Assembly (NCBI RefSeq): GCF_019797745.1
Contig: NZ_VOSI01000001.1
Location: forward strand, 928,928 to 992,927
DNA: 64,000 bases
From: Edaphocola aurantiacus
GTDB lineage: Bacteria; Bacteroidota; Bacteroidia; Chitinophagales; Chitinophagaceae
Direction of reading: 5' to 3'
Position numbers and translations under genes: made by a program. Shown one piece after another: positions 9,105 to 17,125 of the stretch. A model generated the notes under the pieces. The model worked only from the letters and a program-made list of their open reading frames with translations. It was not told where the DNA came from and made no database searches. The stretch's first letter is position 1, and each line of letters begins with the position of its first letter.

Positions 9105-9150
9105 TTATAGAAAAAGGGCGATCAGTATACTGATCGCCCTTTTTCTATAA
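9105..9150. terminator. bidirectional intrinsic terminator
   Basis: A perfect 23-bp inverted repeat (9105-9127 and 9128-9150) without a spacer. The stem contains a GC core flanked by A and T runs. It lies between rny and a convergent gene and probably serves both. Confidence 0.92.
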
Positions 9151-9236
9151 AAGCAGTGAATAAACCAGCACAGCATTGCACAAAGTGGGCACAGGCAAGG
9201 GTTCGTATGCCAGTCTGCCACATGTACCGTCAAAAG

Positions 9237-10463
9237 CTACACCTTACCCAGAAATGCTGCTGCAGAACGGGTAAATGCCCGAAAAGCGGCATCTATCTGC
9301 ACCGCATTCTTACTGGTAAGTGGAAATGGATTGATGTGGGAATAGGGATGCTCGTAATGCTCAATCTGCACGGCTATCGGTATGTTACGATAACCTCCCT
9401 GCAGGGTATTCAGTGCCTCTACAGGTGGTGCTACCTCATCATCGCGCAGCACATAGCATTTGATACGGTCTTTAAGCACTTCCAGCCGCTCTTCCCGTTC
9501 TTTCTGGAAGTAGTTAAACCGTAGCATGGTTTTAAACCAGCTTTCGCCTTTGTGCAGGGCACAATCCTGGTAATGCGCCATATGCTCATCCATAGCAAAG
9601 CCGGAGCTCAGTAGCTCGGCAAAGCGGCGTTGCATGGCAATGGCCGATTGGGCATCCATTATATAACGGGATATAGGGAACATGCGGTCTATGGTCATTC
9701 CGCCACAGAAGCAGAACAGTCTGGCCTGGTCGAAGATGCCTTTAGGATTGGCCATCATCAGTATAGATGACAGGAATGATCCTATGGAGTAACCAAAAAG
9801 ATCTAAGGTAGCTTTGGGGCTGATCTCCGGCAATGCACCCTCCTGGATCATCTCTGCCAGCTGTACGATATCGCTGTAGGTCTGTAATCCGGACCAGAAC
9901 AGCCGTTGTGGCAGGGCTTCCATGCGCACACTAATGGCCGCATTGAGGTATGAGCAGGCGCTGTTACCAGCAAGTTCTGAACGATATTGTGCAATAGCGG
10001 CCATCTCCTTCTTATTGCTCCAGTGCTCAGGTGCACGGTCTATATGAAAAGCGATGGGAAACAGTAAGACGGCCTTACCGGTGCGCCGGGCTATCTCATA
10101 AGCCCAGGGCAGGTATTTATCCCATTTCTTTTCGTTGAGCCCGTGAAAAAAGATTATAGCCCCATCTGCCGTCTGAACAGATAAGGGTTTGATAATATGG
10201 TATTGAAATTTACGGTTGCTTTCGATTTCATAATCTGGGATATCGAGTACACACTCCTTCCGGTCTATAGCCTGCTCCTGCTCCTCAAAGGTTATATTAT
10301 GTGCCGTACAACCCATACGATTACTACCGGGCAGCATACTCGCAGCCTGTTCTGATATAAACTCGTGATGGCTTACAGATACGCCTAACTTGGGTAGCGC
10401 AATTACCGGCCCGGCCTGCTCAAATGCCTTTTTGAGCGCCTGATGTAATTCCAGGTAGATCAT
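9237..10463 (-). CDS. alpha/beta-hydrolase-like protein (DUF6051 family)
   Basis: A 408-residue protein with alpha/beta-hydrolase landmarks: a strand and oxyanion-type loop IIFFHGLNEK and a nucleophile elbow GYSIG with Ser226. FPIAFHIDRAPEHW and a C-terminal segment EHYEHPYSHINPFP supply a candidate catalytic His. It matches what I remember of the DUF6051 family, found in Bacteroidota. No signal peptide, so probably cytoplasmic. Substrate unknown. It converges on rny and lies 62 bases downstream of the radical SAM gene on the same strand, with which it may share a transcript. Confidence 0.72.
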   Translation of the reverse strand: MIYLELHQALKKAFEQAGPVIALPKLGVSVSHHEFISEQAASMLPGSNRMGCTAHNITFEEQEQAIDRKECVLDIPDYEIESNRKFQYHIIKPLSVQTADGAIIFFHGLNEKKWDKYLPWAYEIARRTGKAVLLFPIAFHIDRAPEHWSNKKEMAAIAQYRSELAGNSACSYLNAAISVRMEALPQRLFWSGLQTYSDIVQLAEMIQEGALPEISPKATLDLFGYSIGSFLSSILMMANPKGIFDQARLFCFCGGMTIDRMFPISRYIMDAQSAIAMQRRFAELLSSGFAMDEHMAHYQDCALHKGESWFKTMLRFNYFQKEREERLEVLKDRIKCYVLRDDEVAPPVEALNTLQGGYRNIPIAVQIEHYEHPYSHINPFPLTSKNAVQIDAAFRAFTRSAAAFLGKV

Positions 10464-10525
10464 TAATTGGGATTATGAAATGATAATCGTTGTCTTAGCG
10501 CATAAAATTAGAACATTCAGGATGA

Positions 10526-11611
10526 TTAAACAAAATCCGCGAACAGATCTAGCTGCCCATTCTTAGGCGGGCGCCTGAATGCGGTAAGGTCGTAGTGGTG
10601 TGCTCTCTTGTTTAGCCCCAGTTTTCTGCAGTATAATTTAAACTGCTGAGAGATGATACCAGCGATCTCCCCCTCTCCCCTCATACGTACCCCGGAGCGA
10701 CTGTCCTGTACCGATCCGCCATGGCAGCTCTGTATATGATGCCACACCTTATCTGCCCGGTCGGGGAACGCTTTGTACAACCAGTCTTTGAATATACCTT
10801 CAATAGCTCCGTTGAGGCGTACTATGGTATAGCCGGCCCAATAAGCTCCGGCATCTGCAGCGGCCTGCAGAACAGCAAACATATCGTGATCGTTAAGACC
10901 GGGTATAATGGGCGCAAACATTACGCCTACCGGTATCTGATGCTGGTGACAGGTACGAATGATGTTAAGTCTTGTTCTAATCGTACTGGTGCGGGGCTCC
11001 AGCATTTGTCTCAACGATTCGTCTGTGGTTGTTACAGAGGTAGCCACCTGCACGAGCTTGCGGGCATGCAACTCCTGCAGTAGGTCCAGATCCCGCAGTA
11101 CAAGGGCATTTTTAGTAAGTATGCTTACCGGATTGCGGTATTCAAGGCATACCTCCAGTATCTGCCGGGTCAGTTTCATCTTGCGCTCTGCCGGCTGGTA
11201 ACAATCTGTATTGGTAGACAGGGAAATGACGGTAGGAGTCCAGCTTTTCTTTTCGAAGGTGGCCCTAAGGCGTTCTGCAGCATTTTGCTTGGCAATGATT
11301 TTGGTTTCGAAATCCAGTCCTGCACTGTAACCCCAGTACTCATGTGTATTGCGGGCGTAGCAGTAAATACAGCCATGCTCGCAGCCCTGATAGGGATTGA
11401 TAGCGGCATCCAGCGGTACATCCGCAATCTTCAGCTTATTTACGATATTCTTACTCTGATCGATCAGTATCTGAGTGGGCTGCCTCAATTGTGCTTCCCA
11501 GTCCTCGGCCTGCTCGTAAACACCCTGTTCATAAGCATTGCGGGTAAACCGGTTTTGCGGGTTGAACTGTGCTCCCCTGCCCCTGATCATATCGTTTTGC
11601 TGCGCCTCCAT
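10526..11611 (-). CDS. PA0069-family radical SAM protein
   Basis: A 361-residue radical S-adenosylmethionine enzyme. The cluster-binding motif is C-x3-C-x2-C (Cys77, Cys81, Cys84 in GCEHGCIYCYAR). The N-terminal MIRGRGAQFNP and the phrase NTHEYWGYSAGLDFETKI are characteristic of the PA0069 subfamily, distantly related to spore photoproduct lyase. Function is undetermined in the family; a DNA- or nucleotide-linked role is often guessed. A TAATTTTA box and a small dyad (11612-11617 with 11630-11635) lie just upstream of the ATG. It stands between the DUF5777 operon terminator and the DUF6051-like gene. Confidence 0.88.
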   Translation of the reverse strand: MEAQQNDMIRGRGAQFNPQNRFTRNAYEQGVYEQAEDWEAQLRQPTQILIDQSKNIVNKLKIADVPLDAAINPYQGCEHGCIYCYARNTHEYWGYSAGLDFETKIIAKQNAAERLRATFEKKSWTPTVISLSTNTDCYQPAERKMKLTRQILEVCLEYRNPVSILTKNALVLRDLDLLQELHARKLVQVATSVTTTDESLRQMLEPRTSTIRTRLNIIRTCHQHQIPVGVMFAPIIPGLNDHDMFAVLQAAADAGAYWAGYTIVRLNGAIEGIFKDWLYKAFPDRADKVWHHIQSCHGGSVQDSRSGVRMRGEGEIAGIISQQFKLYCRKLGLNKRAHHYDLTAFRRPPKNGQLDLFADFV

Positions 11612-11650
11612 TACAGTATAAAATTACAAACTGTATATGGTTATATATGC

Positions 11651-11678
11651 AAAAAAGGGTGCAAGTTATGCACCCTTT
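11651..11678 (-). terminator. intrinsic terminator of the cytochrome/YceI/DUF5777 operon
   Basis: A 10-bp stem (11654-11663 with 11669-11678, core GGGTGC/GCACCC) with a 5-base loop is followed on the minus strand by six T residues. It lies 31 bases after the DUF5777 gene stop. Confidence 0.9.
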
Positions 11679-11709
11679 AATATGTATTTTTTTACTATTG
11701 GTCTGTTCT

Positions 11710-12606
11710 TTAGAAAACCCTGGAGAGGTTAAAGCCAAAGTAGATACCACCATCTCCCCAGGTATCTGTGGTACCGGCAACATAGCCTGGTACACTCATA
11801 CTGCGGGAGTTGGAGAAGATAAACTGGAATACGTGACCACCGGTCTCCAGGTCGAAACCTACTGACAAGCCGTTATACACCTTGGTTGTTACAACCTGTT
11901 TAGGTGGCATATAGCTGTATTCTGCATTAATGCTCAGTCGCTTGGTCAGCTTGTAACGGCCACCGATGCCTACTGCAAATACATCATTTTTATCTGTAAG
12001 TCCGCCTACAAGGTTGAAATGTATAAAAGTGGGCATCAATTGTATAGACAGGTTATCACTGAATTTGCGGGCGATCAGTGCCTGTGCAAAATAGGTAAGG
12101 CGATGTACATCTTTATACCAGTCTTTGCCCGGCTGTTTCAGGGTACTGAATGTCAGCCCCGGATACACGCTCAGTGTAATCGGCATTCTGTCATCTTCTG
12201 TCTGCGCCAGTATCTTATACTTCGTAGCCAGGTCAAACATTTTACCAAAAGAGCTTCTGCCAATAGAAACCATCCAATCGTTTGTGATACCATAATCAAA
12301 ACCGATACGGGTTGTCGCATTATCCAGACCAAAAAACTCGTACGCACCCTGGTTTACCTTTCCGAAACGGTGCATAAACATGGTCTGGAACACACCTTTG
12401 CCCAGGTTCTCTACACTTTGAAAATTCTGTACATAAGTACCCTTAAAAGTTGCATATACACGTTTGGACTGTGGCGCTGTAGTTCCGTTCAACTGATCTA
12501 TTTCAGACAACATCTTGTCCTGGGTAGTAGAATCGGTTTGCGCATATGTAGCATTGGCCATGCCCAACACGGCAGCGAAGGCAAAAGTCAATTTCTTTAT
12601 ATTCAT
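11710..12606 (-). CDS. DUF5777 family beta-barrel protein
   Basis: A 298-residue protein with a signal peptide (1-22, ending ATYAQ) and a predicted outer-membrane barrel built from alternating aromatic strands. TFKGTYVQNFQSVENLG, MFMHRFG, FFGLDNATTRIGFDYGITNDW and a C-terminal Phe (LSRVF) match the DUF5777 family of Bacteroidota. Function unknown. It is the last gene of an operon whose first two genes make a mono-haem lipoprotein and a YceI protein, with 28 bases to the preceding gene. The setting suggests a periplasm/outer-membrane redox or lipid-related job, an inference only. Confidence 0.82.
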   Translation of the reverse strand: MNIKKLTFAFAAVLGMANATYAQTDSTTQDKMLSEIDQLNGTTAPQSKRVYATFKGTYVQNFQSVENLGKGVFQTMFMHRFGKVNQGAYEFFGLDNATTRIGFDYGITNDWMVSIGRSSFGKMFDLATKYKILAQTEDDRMPITLSVYPGLTFSTLKQPGKDWYKDVHRLTYFAQALIARKFSDNLSIQLMPTFIHFNLVGGLTDKNDVFAVGIGGRYKLTKRLSINAEYSYMPPKQVVTTKVYNGLSVGFDLETGGHVFQFIFSNSRSMSVPGYVAGTTDTWGDGGIYFGFNLSRVF

Positions 12607-12634
12607 ATAATTTTTTGAATTTTTGAAAAAAGGA

Positions 12635-13177
12635 TTACATTTTGCTTGCAGTAAAATCGATCGTTACCTGGATCTCTTCTGCAATTTTAGAAACAACAAT
12701 GGTCGGGATCTTGATATTATAATCCTTGGTTTTTACTTTAAATACTGCATGACCGGTAATCTGTCCGTTCTTTACTTTAATAGTAGCCGGAACACTTACA
12801 TCTTTAAGCGTGCCATGGATCGATAATTTACCGGATACGGTTACGCTATATTCACCATCTACATTCGGGTCTATTTTCTTATTATAGGTACCAGTGAATG
12901 ATGATTTAGGATACTTATCGCTTTCCATATAATTTTCATTGAAATGCTCTTGCATCAATGATTTAGGGAAGACAAATTTCGTATTCTCCATAACACACAC
13001 AAGAGAGTTCTCATTGGTATTGATCAGGGCAGAAGTCTGTTTGTTGGTCGCTTTAATATCTTCAACAAGTGTACTGGAGTAGAAGGTTGTCACACCTTTA
13101 TTGGTAAAGTACTTCTGAGCAAAGGCACCGTAGGAGCAGGCACTCAGCAGCACAGCGGCAGCGATGATCTTTTTCAT
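12635..13177 (-). CDS. YceI family protein
   Basis: A 180-residue secreted protein with signal peptide 1-21 (GAFAQ) followed by a lipocalin-like YceI domain: FVFPKSLMQEHFNENYMESDKYP, SSFTGTY, SVSGKLSIHGTLKDVSVP-type strands, and a C-terminal VTIDFTA. YceI proteins bind isoprenoid or amphiphilic ligands in the periplasm. It lies between the cytochrome lipoprotein (20 bases upstream) and the DUF5777 barrel (28 bases downstream), clearly one operon. It might carry a quinone-like or lipid ligand between its neighbours; this is speculation from context. Confidence 0.85.
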   Translation of the reverse strand: MKKIIAAAVLLSACSYGAFAQKYFTNKGVTTFYSSTLVEDIKATNKQTSALINTNENSLVCVMENTKFVFPKSLMQEHFNENYMESDKYPKSSFTGTYNKKIDPNVDGEYSVTVSGKLSIHGTLKDVSVPATIKVKNGQITGHAVFKVKTKDYNIKIPTIVVSKIAEEIQVTIDFTASKM

Positions 13178-13197
13178 ATGGAATGATTTTAAGGAGA

Positions 13198-13560
13198 TTA
13201 ATTATTAAGTCTTCCCTGGTTGATCCAGGCTTGGATTTTGTTGATATCGCAGTCAGATAATTTTGGCGCATTGCTTGGCATCGGAGAGTATCCGCTGGAA
13301 TGTTTGATAACCCCTAAAAGCACTACATCATAAATATTGCCGATTCCTGCATAAGTACTGGTGACTACACCACCACTCGGATTGGCCCCGGAATGGCAGG
13401 AGTTACAGTTATTAGCCATAATGTTGGCAACTGTATTGGCATAGGATACAGCAGTTGTGTCGCAAGTATTATTATTCTTTTGCGATAAGTCGTACTCATT
13501 ATCCTTAGTACAGGAGGCAAAGGCCGATACGAGCGCGAAAGCTACGATCAATTTCTTCAT
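13198..13560 (-). CDS. mono-haem c-type cytochrome lipoprotein
   Basis: A 120-residue protein with a lipoprotein signal (AFASC, lipid on Cys17) and a single haem-binding CNSCH motif (Cys52, Cys55, His56). The Met of YSPMPSNAPKL is a plausible sixth haem ligand, and the C-terminus reads CDINKIQAWINQG, as in small planctomycete-type or cbb3-like cytochromes. It would be anchored in the periplasm as an electron carrier. It heads the operon with the YceI and DUF5777 genes. A promoter box lies about 53 bases upstream of the ATG. Confidence 0.88.
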   Translation of the reverse strand: MKKLIVAFALVSAFASCTKDNEYDLSQKNNNTCDTTAVSYANTVANIMANNCNSCHSGANPSGGVVTSTYAGIGNIYDVVLLGVIKHSSGYSPMPSNAPKLSDCDINKIQAWINQGRLNN

Positions 13561-13612
13561 TTGAATATTTTGTTTGGATAAAATTACGGATTCATGACAT
13601 TAGATGTATATA

Positions 13613-13620
13613 CAAATATA
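13613..13620 (-). promoter_or_regulatory. -7 promoter box for the cytochrome/YceI/DUF5777 operon
   Basis: TATATTTG on the minus strand is an exact TAnnTTTG match and would give a leader of about 45 bases. No clear -33 element at the standard distance. Confidence 0.45.
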
Positions 13621-13688
13621 TGTACAATTTGTTAAGTACTTGTGATTAACAAATTTCGCATTAGCAATTACAGGAGTACCGGACATAA

Positions 13689-13717
13689 AAAGAGTTCACT
13701 AAGATAGTGAACTCTTT
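13689..13717 (-). terminator. intrinsic terminator of the ribosomal protein/secY operon
   Basis: A 13-bp stem (13689-13701 with 13705-13717) with a 3-base loop and flanking A/T bases lies 33 bases beyond the secY stop. It closes the operon. Confidence 0.8.
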
Positions 13718-13749
13718 CGCTATTTAAAGCAATGATTTTTACAATAGTA

Positions 13750-15078
13750 TTACAGTTGGACTGCTTGTCTTCCGGAAACACGACCGGTTTTCATCATACC
13801 ATCATACTGACGCATCAGCAGGTAACTGTCTATTTGTTGAATAGTGTCCAGGATTACTGCAACACCAATCAGCATAGAAGTACCACCGAAGAAGGTAGAG
13901 AAACCGCTGGTTACACCTAATAAAGCTGCGATACCAGGTAAGATACCTGCCAGTGCCAGGAATACAGCACCCGGAAGGGTGATTCTATCCATGATTGCAC
14001 CGATATAATCTGCAGTAGGCTGACCCGGTTGAATACCAGGGATGAAGCTGTTGTTACGCTTCAGGTTTTCGGCCATCTCTGTAGGGTTAAAGATCAGGGC
14101 TGTATAGAAGTATGTAAATACGATTACCAGTACTGCATAAACCAGGTTATACGACAGTGTAGTATGATCTGAAAGGCTTTTCAACCATCCAGCTGCATTA
14201 CCGTCCTGTGCTACCAGACCTGCGATCATTGCAGGAATGAATAATAAGGCCTGAGCGAAGATGATAGGCATTACACCTGCAGAGTTTACTTTCAGCGGAA
14301 TGAAGTTACGGGCACCACCAATTTCTTTGGCAGCGTTTGTACCTACGATTCTGCGTGCATAGTTCAGTGGTATTTTACGTACACCTTGTGTAAGCATAAC
14401 CAGTCCGATCAGTACTGCAATGAACATTGCCAGCTCGATCAGCAGGAACAGGATCTTATCCTGACCGATCTTGGTTGTAAACTCCTGGGCAACAGCCTGA
14501 GGGAAACGACCTAAGATACCAACCATGATGAGTAAGGATACACCGTTACCGATACCTTTATCTGTAATTTTCTCACCTAACCACATTACGAATAATGTAC
14601 CTGCAGTCAATAAGATTACTGTAGAAACGTAGAACAACAGGTTATCCATTACGATAGCACCCGGAATTGGTCTCAGGTATGTACCGATGTAGGCACTACC
14701 CTGGAACGCAGCCACGATGATCGTCAGGAAACGCGTGTATTGGTTAATTTTGTTTCTTCCACTCTCTTCTTTCTGCAGCTTGGCAAATTGAGGAATAACA
14801 ATACCTGCAAGTTGCATAAAGATTGAAGCAGAGATATACGGCATTACACCTAAAGCCAGAATAGCTCCGTTACTGAAGGCACCACCTGCAAACATGTTGA
14901 TCAGGCCCAGTAAACCATCCTGATTCTGATTCTGATTTAAAGCGTTAGGATCGATACCAGGCAGTACAATGAACGTACCTAAACGGTACACCAAAATAAG
15001 CCCTAAAGTAAGCAAAATGCGATTACGCAATTCTTCGATACCCCAAACGTCTTTAACTTTTTCTATAAATTTTTTCAC
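13750..15078 (-). CDS. secY: preprotein translocase subunit SecY
   Basis: The central channel of the Sec translocon in the inner membrane. Its 442 residues show about ten hydrophobic segments and family signatures: LRNRILLTLGLILVYRLGT at the start, the plug region with GGAFSNGAILALGVMPYISASI, and the cytoplasmic loop RRIVGTNAAKEIGGARNFIPLK. It is the last gene of the six-gene ribosomal cluster, 133 bases after rplO. In most Bacteroidota it is followed by map/infA/rpmJ/rpsM, but here a terminator and an unrelated operon follow. Confidence 0.98.
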   Translation of the reverse strand: MKKFIEKVKDVWGIEELRNRILLTLGLILVYRLGTFIVLPGIDPNALNQNQNQDGLLGLINMFAGGAFSNGAILALGVMPYISASIFMQLAGIVIPQFAKLQKEESGRNKINQYTRFLTIIVAAFQGSAYIGTYLRPIPGAIVMDNLLFYVSTVILLTAGTLFVMWLGEKITDKGIGNGVSLLIMVGILGRFPQAVAQEFTTKIGQDKILFLLIELAMFIAVLIGLVMLTQGVRKIPLNYARRIVGTNAAKEIGGARNFIPLKVNSAGVMPIIFAQALLFIPAMIAGLVAQDGNAAGWLKSLSDHTTLSYNLVYAVLVIVFTYFYTALIFNPTEMAENLKRNNSFIPGIQPGQPTADYIGAIMDRITLPGAVFLALAGILPGIAALLGVTSGFSTFFGGTSMLIGVAVILDTIQQIDSYLLMRQYDGMMKTGRVSGRQAVQL

Positions 15079-15118
15079 GAACTTTAAGATTTAAACGAGG
15101 TGCGAATAAACAACAAAA

Positions 15119-15198
15119 AACGCATTTTACCAAACCTTAATATATTTTTTTATATTAAGAAACCTGAAACAGGTTTATCTTGTCTGATAAAATGCGTT
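15119..15198 (-). promoter_or_regulatory. multi-branched RNA structure with U-tract between rplO and secY
   Basis: An outer 11-bp stem (15119-15129 with 15188-15198) encloses two perfect hairpins: 15136-15144 with 15151-15159 (9 bp, six-base loop) and 15160-15166 with 15170-15176 (7 bp, AAA loop). This is a three-way-junction layout. On the transcribed minus strand the outer stem is followed by a run of six T (the last two bases of the stem plus four). It could be an attenuator or partial terminator lowering secY relative to rplO, or a processing site. The pairing is seen; the role is inferred. Confidence 0.6.
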
Positions 15199-15211
15199 CT
15201 CCAATATGATA

Positions 15212-15658
15212 TTAAGCTAACTCTACGGTTCCGCCTGCAGCTTCGATAGCAACTTTAGCGCTAGCGCTTACTGCGTTAACTTTTACCGTTACTTTAGACT
15301 TCAGCTCACCAGTACCTAATATTTTTACAACATCAGTACGGCTGATTAAACCGTTGATATACAGGTTTTCCAAAGAGAAATCTTCCAGACCGTATTTCTC
15401 AACGAAATATTCGATCTGACCCAGGTTGAATACTTTGTAATCAACACGGTTCATTGTTTTGAAACCTCTCTTAGGCATACGACGCTGGATAGGCATCTGA
15501 CCACCTTCGTGACCGATTTTAGATTGATAACCGGTACGGCTTTGCTGACCTTTGTTACCTTTACCTGCGGTTACACCGTAACCACTACCTTCACCGCGAC
15601 CTACACGTTTAGTGTGGTGGGTACTACCTGCTGCTGGTTTTAAATTGTGCAGTTGCAT
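15212..15658 (-). CDS. rplO: 50S ribosomal protein L15
   Basis: A 148-residue large-subunit protein with the diagnostic N-terminal glycine/basic extension (LKPAAGSTHHTKRVGRGEGSG, KGNKGQQSRTG) and a globular C-terminal domain ending TVELA. Order rpmD-rplO-secY is the normal spc order. The gaps on both sides are long for this operon (100 and 133 bases) and both contain terminator-like structures. Confidence 0.98.
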   Translation of the reverse strand: MQLHNLKPAAGSTHHTKRVGRGEGSGYGVTAGKGNKGQQSRTGYQSKIGHEGGQMPIQRRMPKRGFKTMNRVDYKVFNLGQIEYFVEKYGLEDFSLENLYINGLISRTDVVKILGTGELKSKVTVKVNAVSASAKVAIEAAGGTVELA

Positions 15659-15711
15659 AATTGAAATTGTTTTTGTTTACTTGCGCGGAAACAAATCCGC
15701 TCGCTGGTTAT

Positions 15712-15749
15712 AAAAAATTATATTGTGGCTGCACATACAGCCACAATAT
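15712..15749 (-). terminator. terminator-like hairpin between rpmD and rplO
   Basis: A perfect 12-bp stem (15720-15731 with 15738-15749, core TTGTGGCTG/CAGCCACAA) and 6-base loop is followed on the minus strand by a run of six T (15712-15717). It has all marks of an intrinsic terminator, yet it lies inside the ribosomal operon, so it probably attenuates rather than fully ends transcription. Confidence 0.75.
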
Positions 15750-15758
15750 GGAATAGAT

Positions 15759-15941
15759 TTATTTTACTTCTTCAACCTTTACCAGGTGGAATACTTTGGT
15801 AATCATACCTTGAATCTGAGGGTTAACCTCTTTTTCAACAGTAGCGTTCATTTTATTTAAACCCAAAGCTTTCAAAGTGCGTTTTTGACGCTCAGAACGG
15901 TCGATACCGCTTTTAACTTGAGTGATTTTTACTTTTGACAT
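15759..15941 (-). CDS. rpmD: 50S ribosomal protein L30
   Basis: A 60-residue large-subunit protein with the L30 pattern KVKITQVKSGIDRSERQKRT and LKALGLNKMN. Length is typical. It follows rpsE with a 48-base gap. An 8-bp A/T-rich dyad (15959-15966 with 15987-15994) spans the rpsE stop and this gap, with five T on the minus strand after it, a weaker version of the structures in the next two gaps. Confidence 0.96.
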   Translation of the reverse strand: MSKVKITQVKSGIDRSERQKRTLKALGLNKMNATVEKEVNPQIQGMITKVFHLVKVEEVK

Positions 15942-15989
15942 GATTGCTTATTTAAAAAGATAATTGAATAGAATAATTGAAACAAACAA

Positions 15990-16508
15990 TTATCCGTTAA
16001 ATACTTTTTTCAGGTTAATGTTACGGGATTTAGCTACTTCGATCGGTTGACGCATTTGAGTTAAGGCTTTGATAGTAGCTTTAACCACGTTATGCGGGTT
16101 AGCAGAACCTAAAGATTTAGCCAGGATATCTGTATAACCAGCTACCTCTAATACCGCACGCATGCTACCACCAGACAGTACTCCTGTACCATTTGCAGCT
16201 GGTTTGATCAGTACTTTAGCAGAACCTAATTTAGTGAACTGATCGTGAGGTACTGTACCTTTCATTACAGGAACTTTAACCAGGTTTTTCTTAGCATCAT
16301 CGATACCTTTCTGGATAGCTTCCTGAACTTCTTTTGCTTTACCTAAACCCTGACCGATAACACCTTGACCGTTACCTACTACTACTAAAGCAGAGAAACT
16401 GAATGCACGACCACCTTTGGTAGTTTTAACAACGCGGTTGATTGAAACCACCTTGTCTTTTAATTCTAATTCACCAGTTTTTGCTGGGTTGTTATTTGAA
16501 TTTGCCAT
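15990..16508 (-). CDS. rpsE: 30S ribosomal protein S5
   Basis: A 172-residue small-subunit protein. The double-stranded-RNA-binding N-domain carries [23 protein letters not shown]-type sequence and the C-domain has [15 protein letters not shown]. It contributes to decoding fidelity. It is preceded by rplR with a 59-base gap containing a small dyad around a GAGGCCTC core. Confidence 0.98.
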   Translation of the reverse strand: MANSNNNPAKTGELELKDKVVSINRVVKTTKGGRAFSFSALVVVGNGQGVIGQGLGKAKEVQEAIQKGIDDAKKNLVKVPVMKGTVPHDQFTKLGSAKVLIKPAANGTGVLSGGSMRAVLEVAGYTDILAKSLGSANPHNVVKATIKALTQMRQPIEVAKSRNINLKKVFNG

Positions 16509-16567
16509 TGTAATTTTTTTTGAATTGCGAGGTTCTGAGGCCTCAATTGCTTGATAAATAATTTAAT

Positions 16568-16930
16568 TTAGAATTTAAGGCCACCTTCACGAGCGCCGTC
16601 TGCTAATGACTTAACACGACCGTGGTATAAATAACCACCTCTGTCAAACACTACAGTCTCAATTCCTAAATCTTTAGCTTTTTGAGCAATTGTTTTACCT
16701 ACTAAAGCTGCTAATTCTGTTTTAGTACCAGTTTGTGCTACGATGTCTTTTTGACGACTGTTCGCTGCTACAATAGTTGCACCATTTGTGTCATCTATGA
16801 TTTGAGCATAGATATCTTTGTTAGAACGGAATACAGAAAGACGAGGCTTTTGTGCAGTACCGTTTACATTTTTACGTACTCTGAAGCGAAGTTTTGTACG
16901 ACGCAATACGCTTTTTGCTGTTTTTGACAT
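16568..16930 (-). CDS. rplR: 50S ribosomal protein L18
   Basis: A 120-residue 5S-rRNA-binding protein with [18 protein letters not shown]-like basic start, [18 protein letters not shown], and the C-terminal [20 protein letters not shown]. Normal length. It lies 195 bases downstream of rplF, an unusually wide spacing for two genes that are normally almost adjacent. Confidence 0.98.
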   Translation of the reverse strand: MSKTAKSVLRRTKLRFRVRKNVNGTAQKPRLSVFRSNKDIYAQIIDDTNGATIVAANSRQKDIVAQTGTKTELAALVGKTIAQKAKDLGIETVVFDRGGYLYHGRVKSLADGAREGGLKF

Positions 16931-17125
16931 TTTATTTTTATTTGTACGGGCTCCCCTTTACGTGTGTAATGCTGGCAATGGTATGTTCCCCGTTTCAGAG
17001 GAATACCTTTTTTGTACATCTCATCACCATACACAGGATAAAGAAGGCTTCCGAAGGTTACTTGTATAGATTATGCTGAATGTCTCCAGGTATAACCGGA
17101 AACATTCAGCATGAGTTTATTATAA
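16931..17125 (-). other. 195-base non-coding spacer between rplF and rplR with a long hairpin
   Basis: No credible gene is present; open frames here are on the opposite strand and resemble nothing. A hairpin with a perfect 11-bp stem (17073-17083 with 17102-17112) lies directly after rplF. Its loop can fold further (TCC-A-GGT-ATA-ACC-GGA). On the minus strand it is not followed by a T run, so it is more likely a processing, stability or protein-binding element than a terminator. Confidence 0.55.

Noticed and set aside
9151-9236. Possible small gene between the rny terminator and the alpha/beta hydrolase gene
   Set aside because: A plus-strand frame starts here but continues through the hydrolase gene in antisense; its translation is not protein-like.
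16733-17079. Plus-strand open frames of 60-85 codons in and beside the rplF-rplR spacer
   Set aside because: They overlap rplR in antisense or are composed of Phe/Tyr/Cys-rich strings. No conservation signal can be seen, so the spacer is treated as non-coding.
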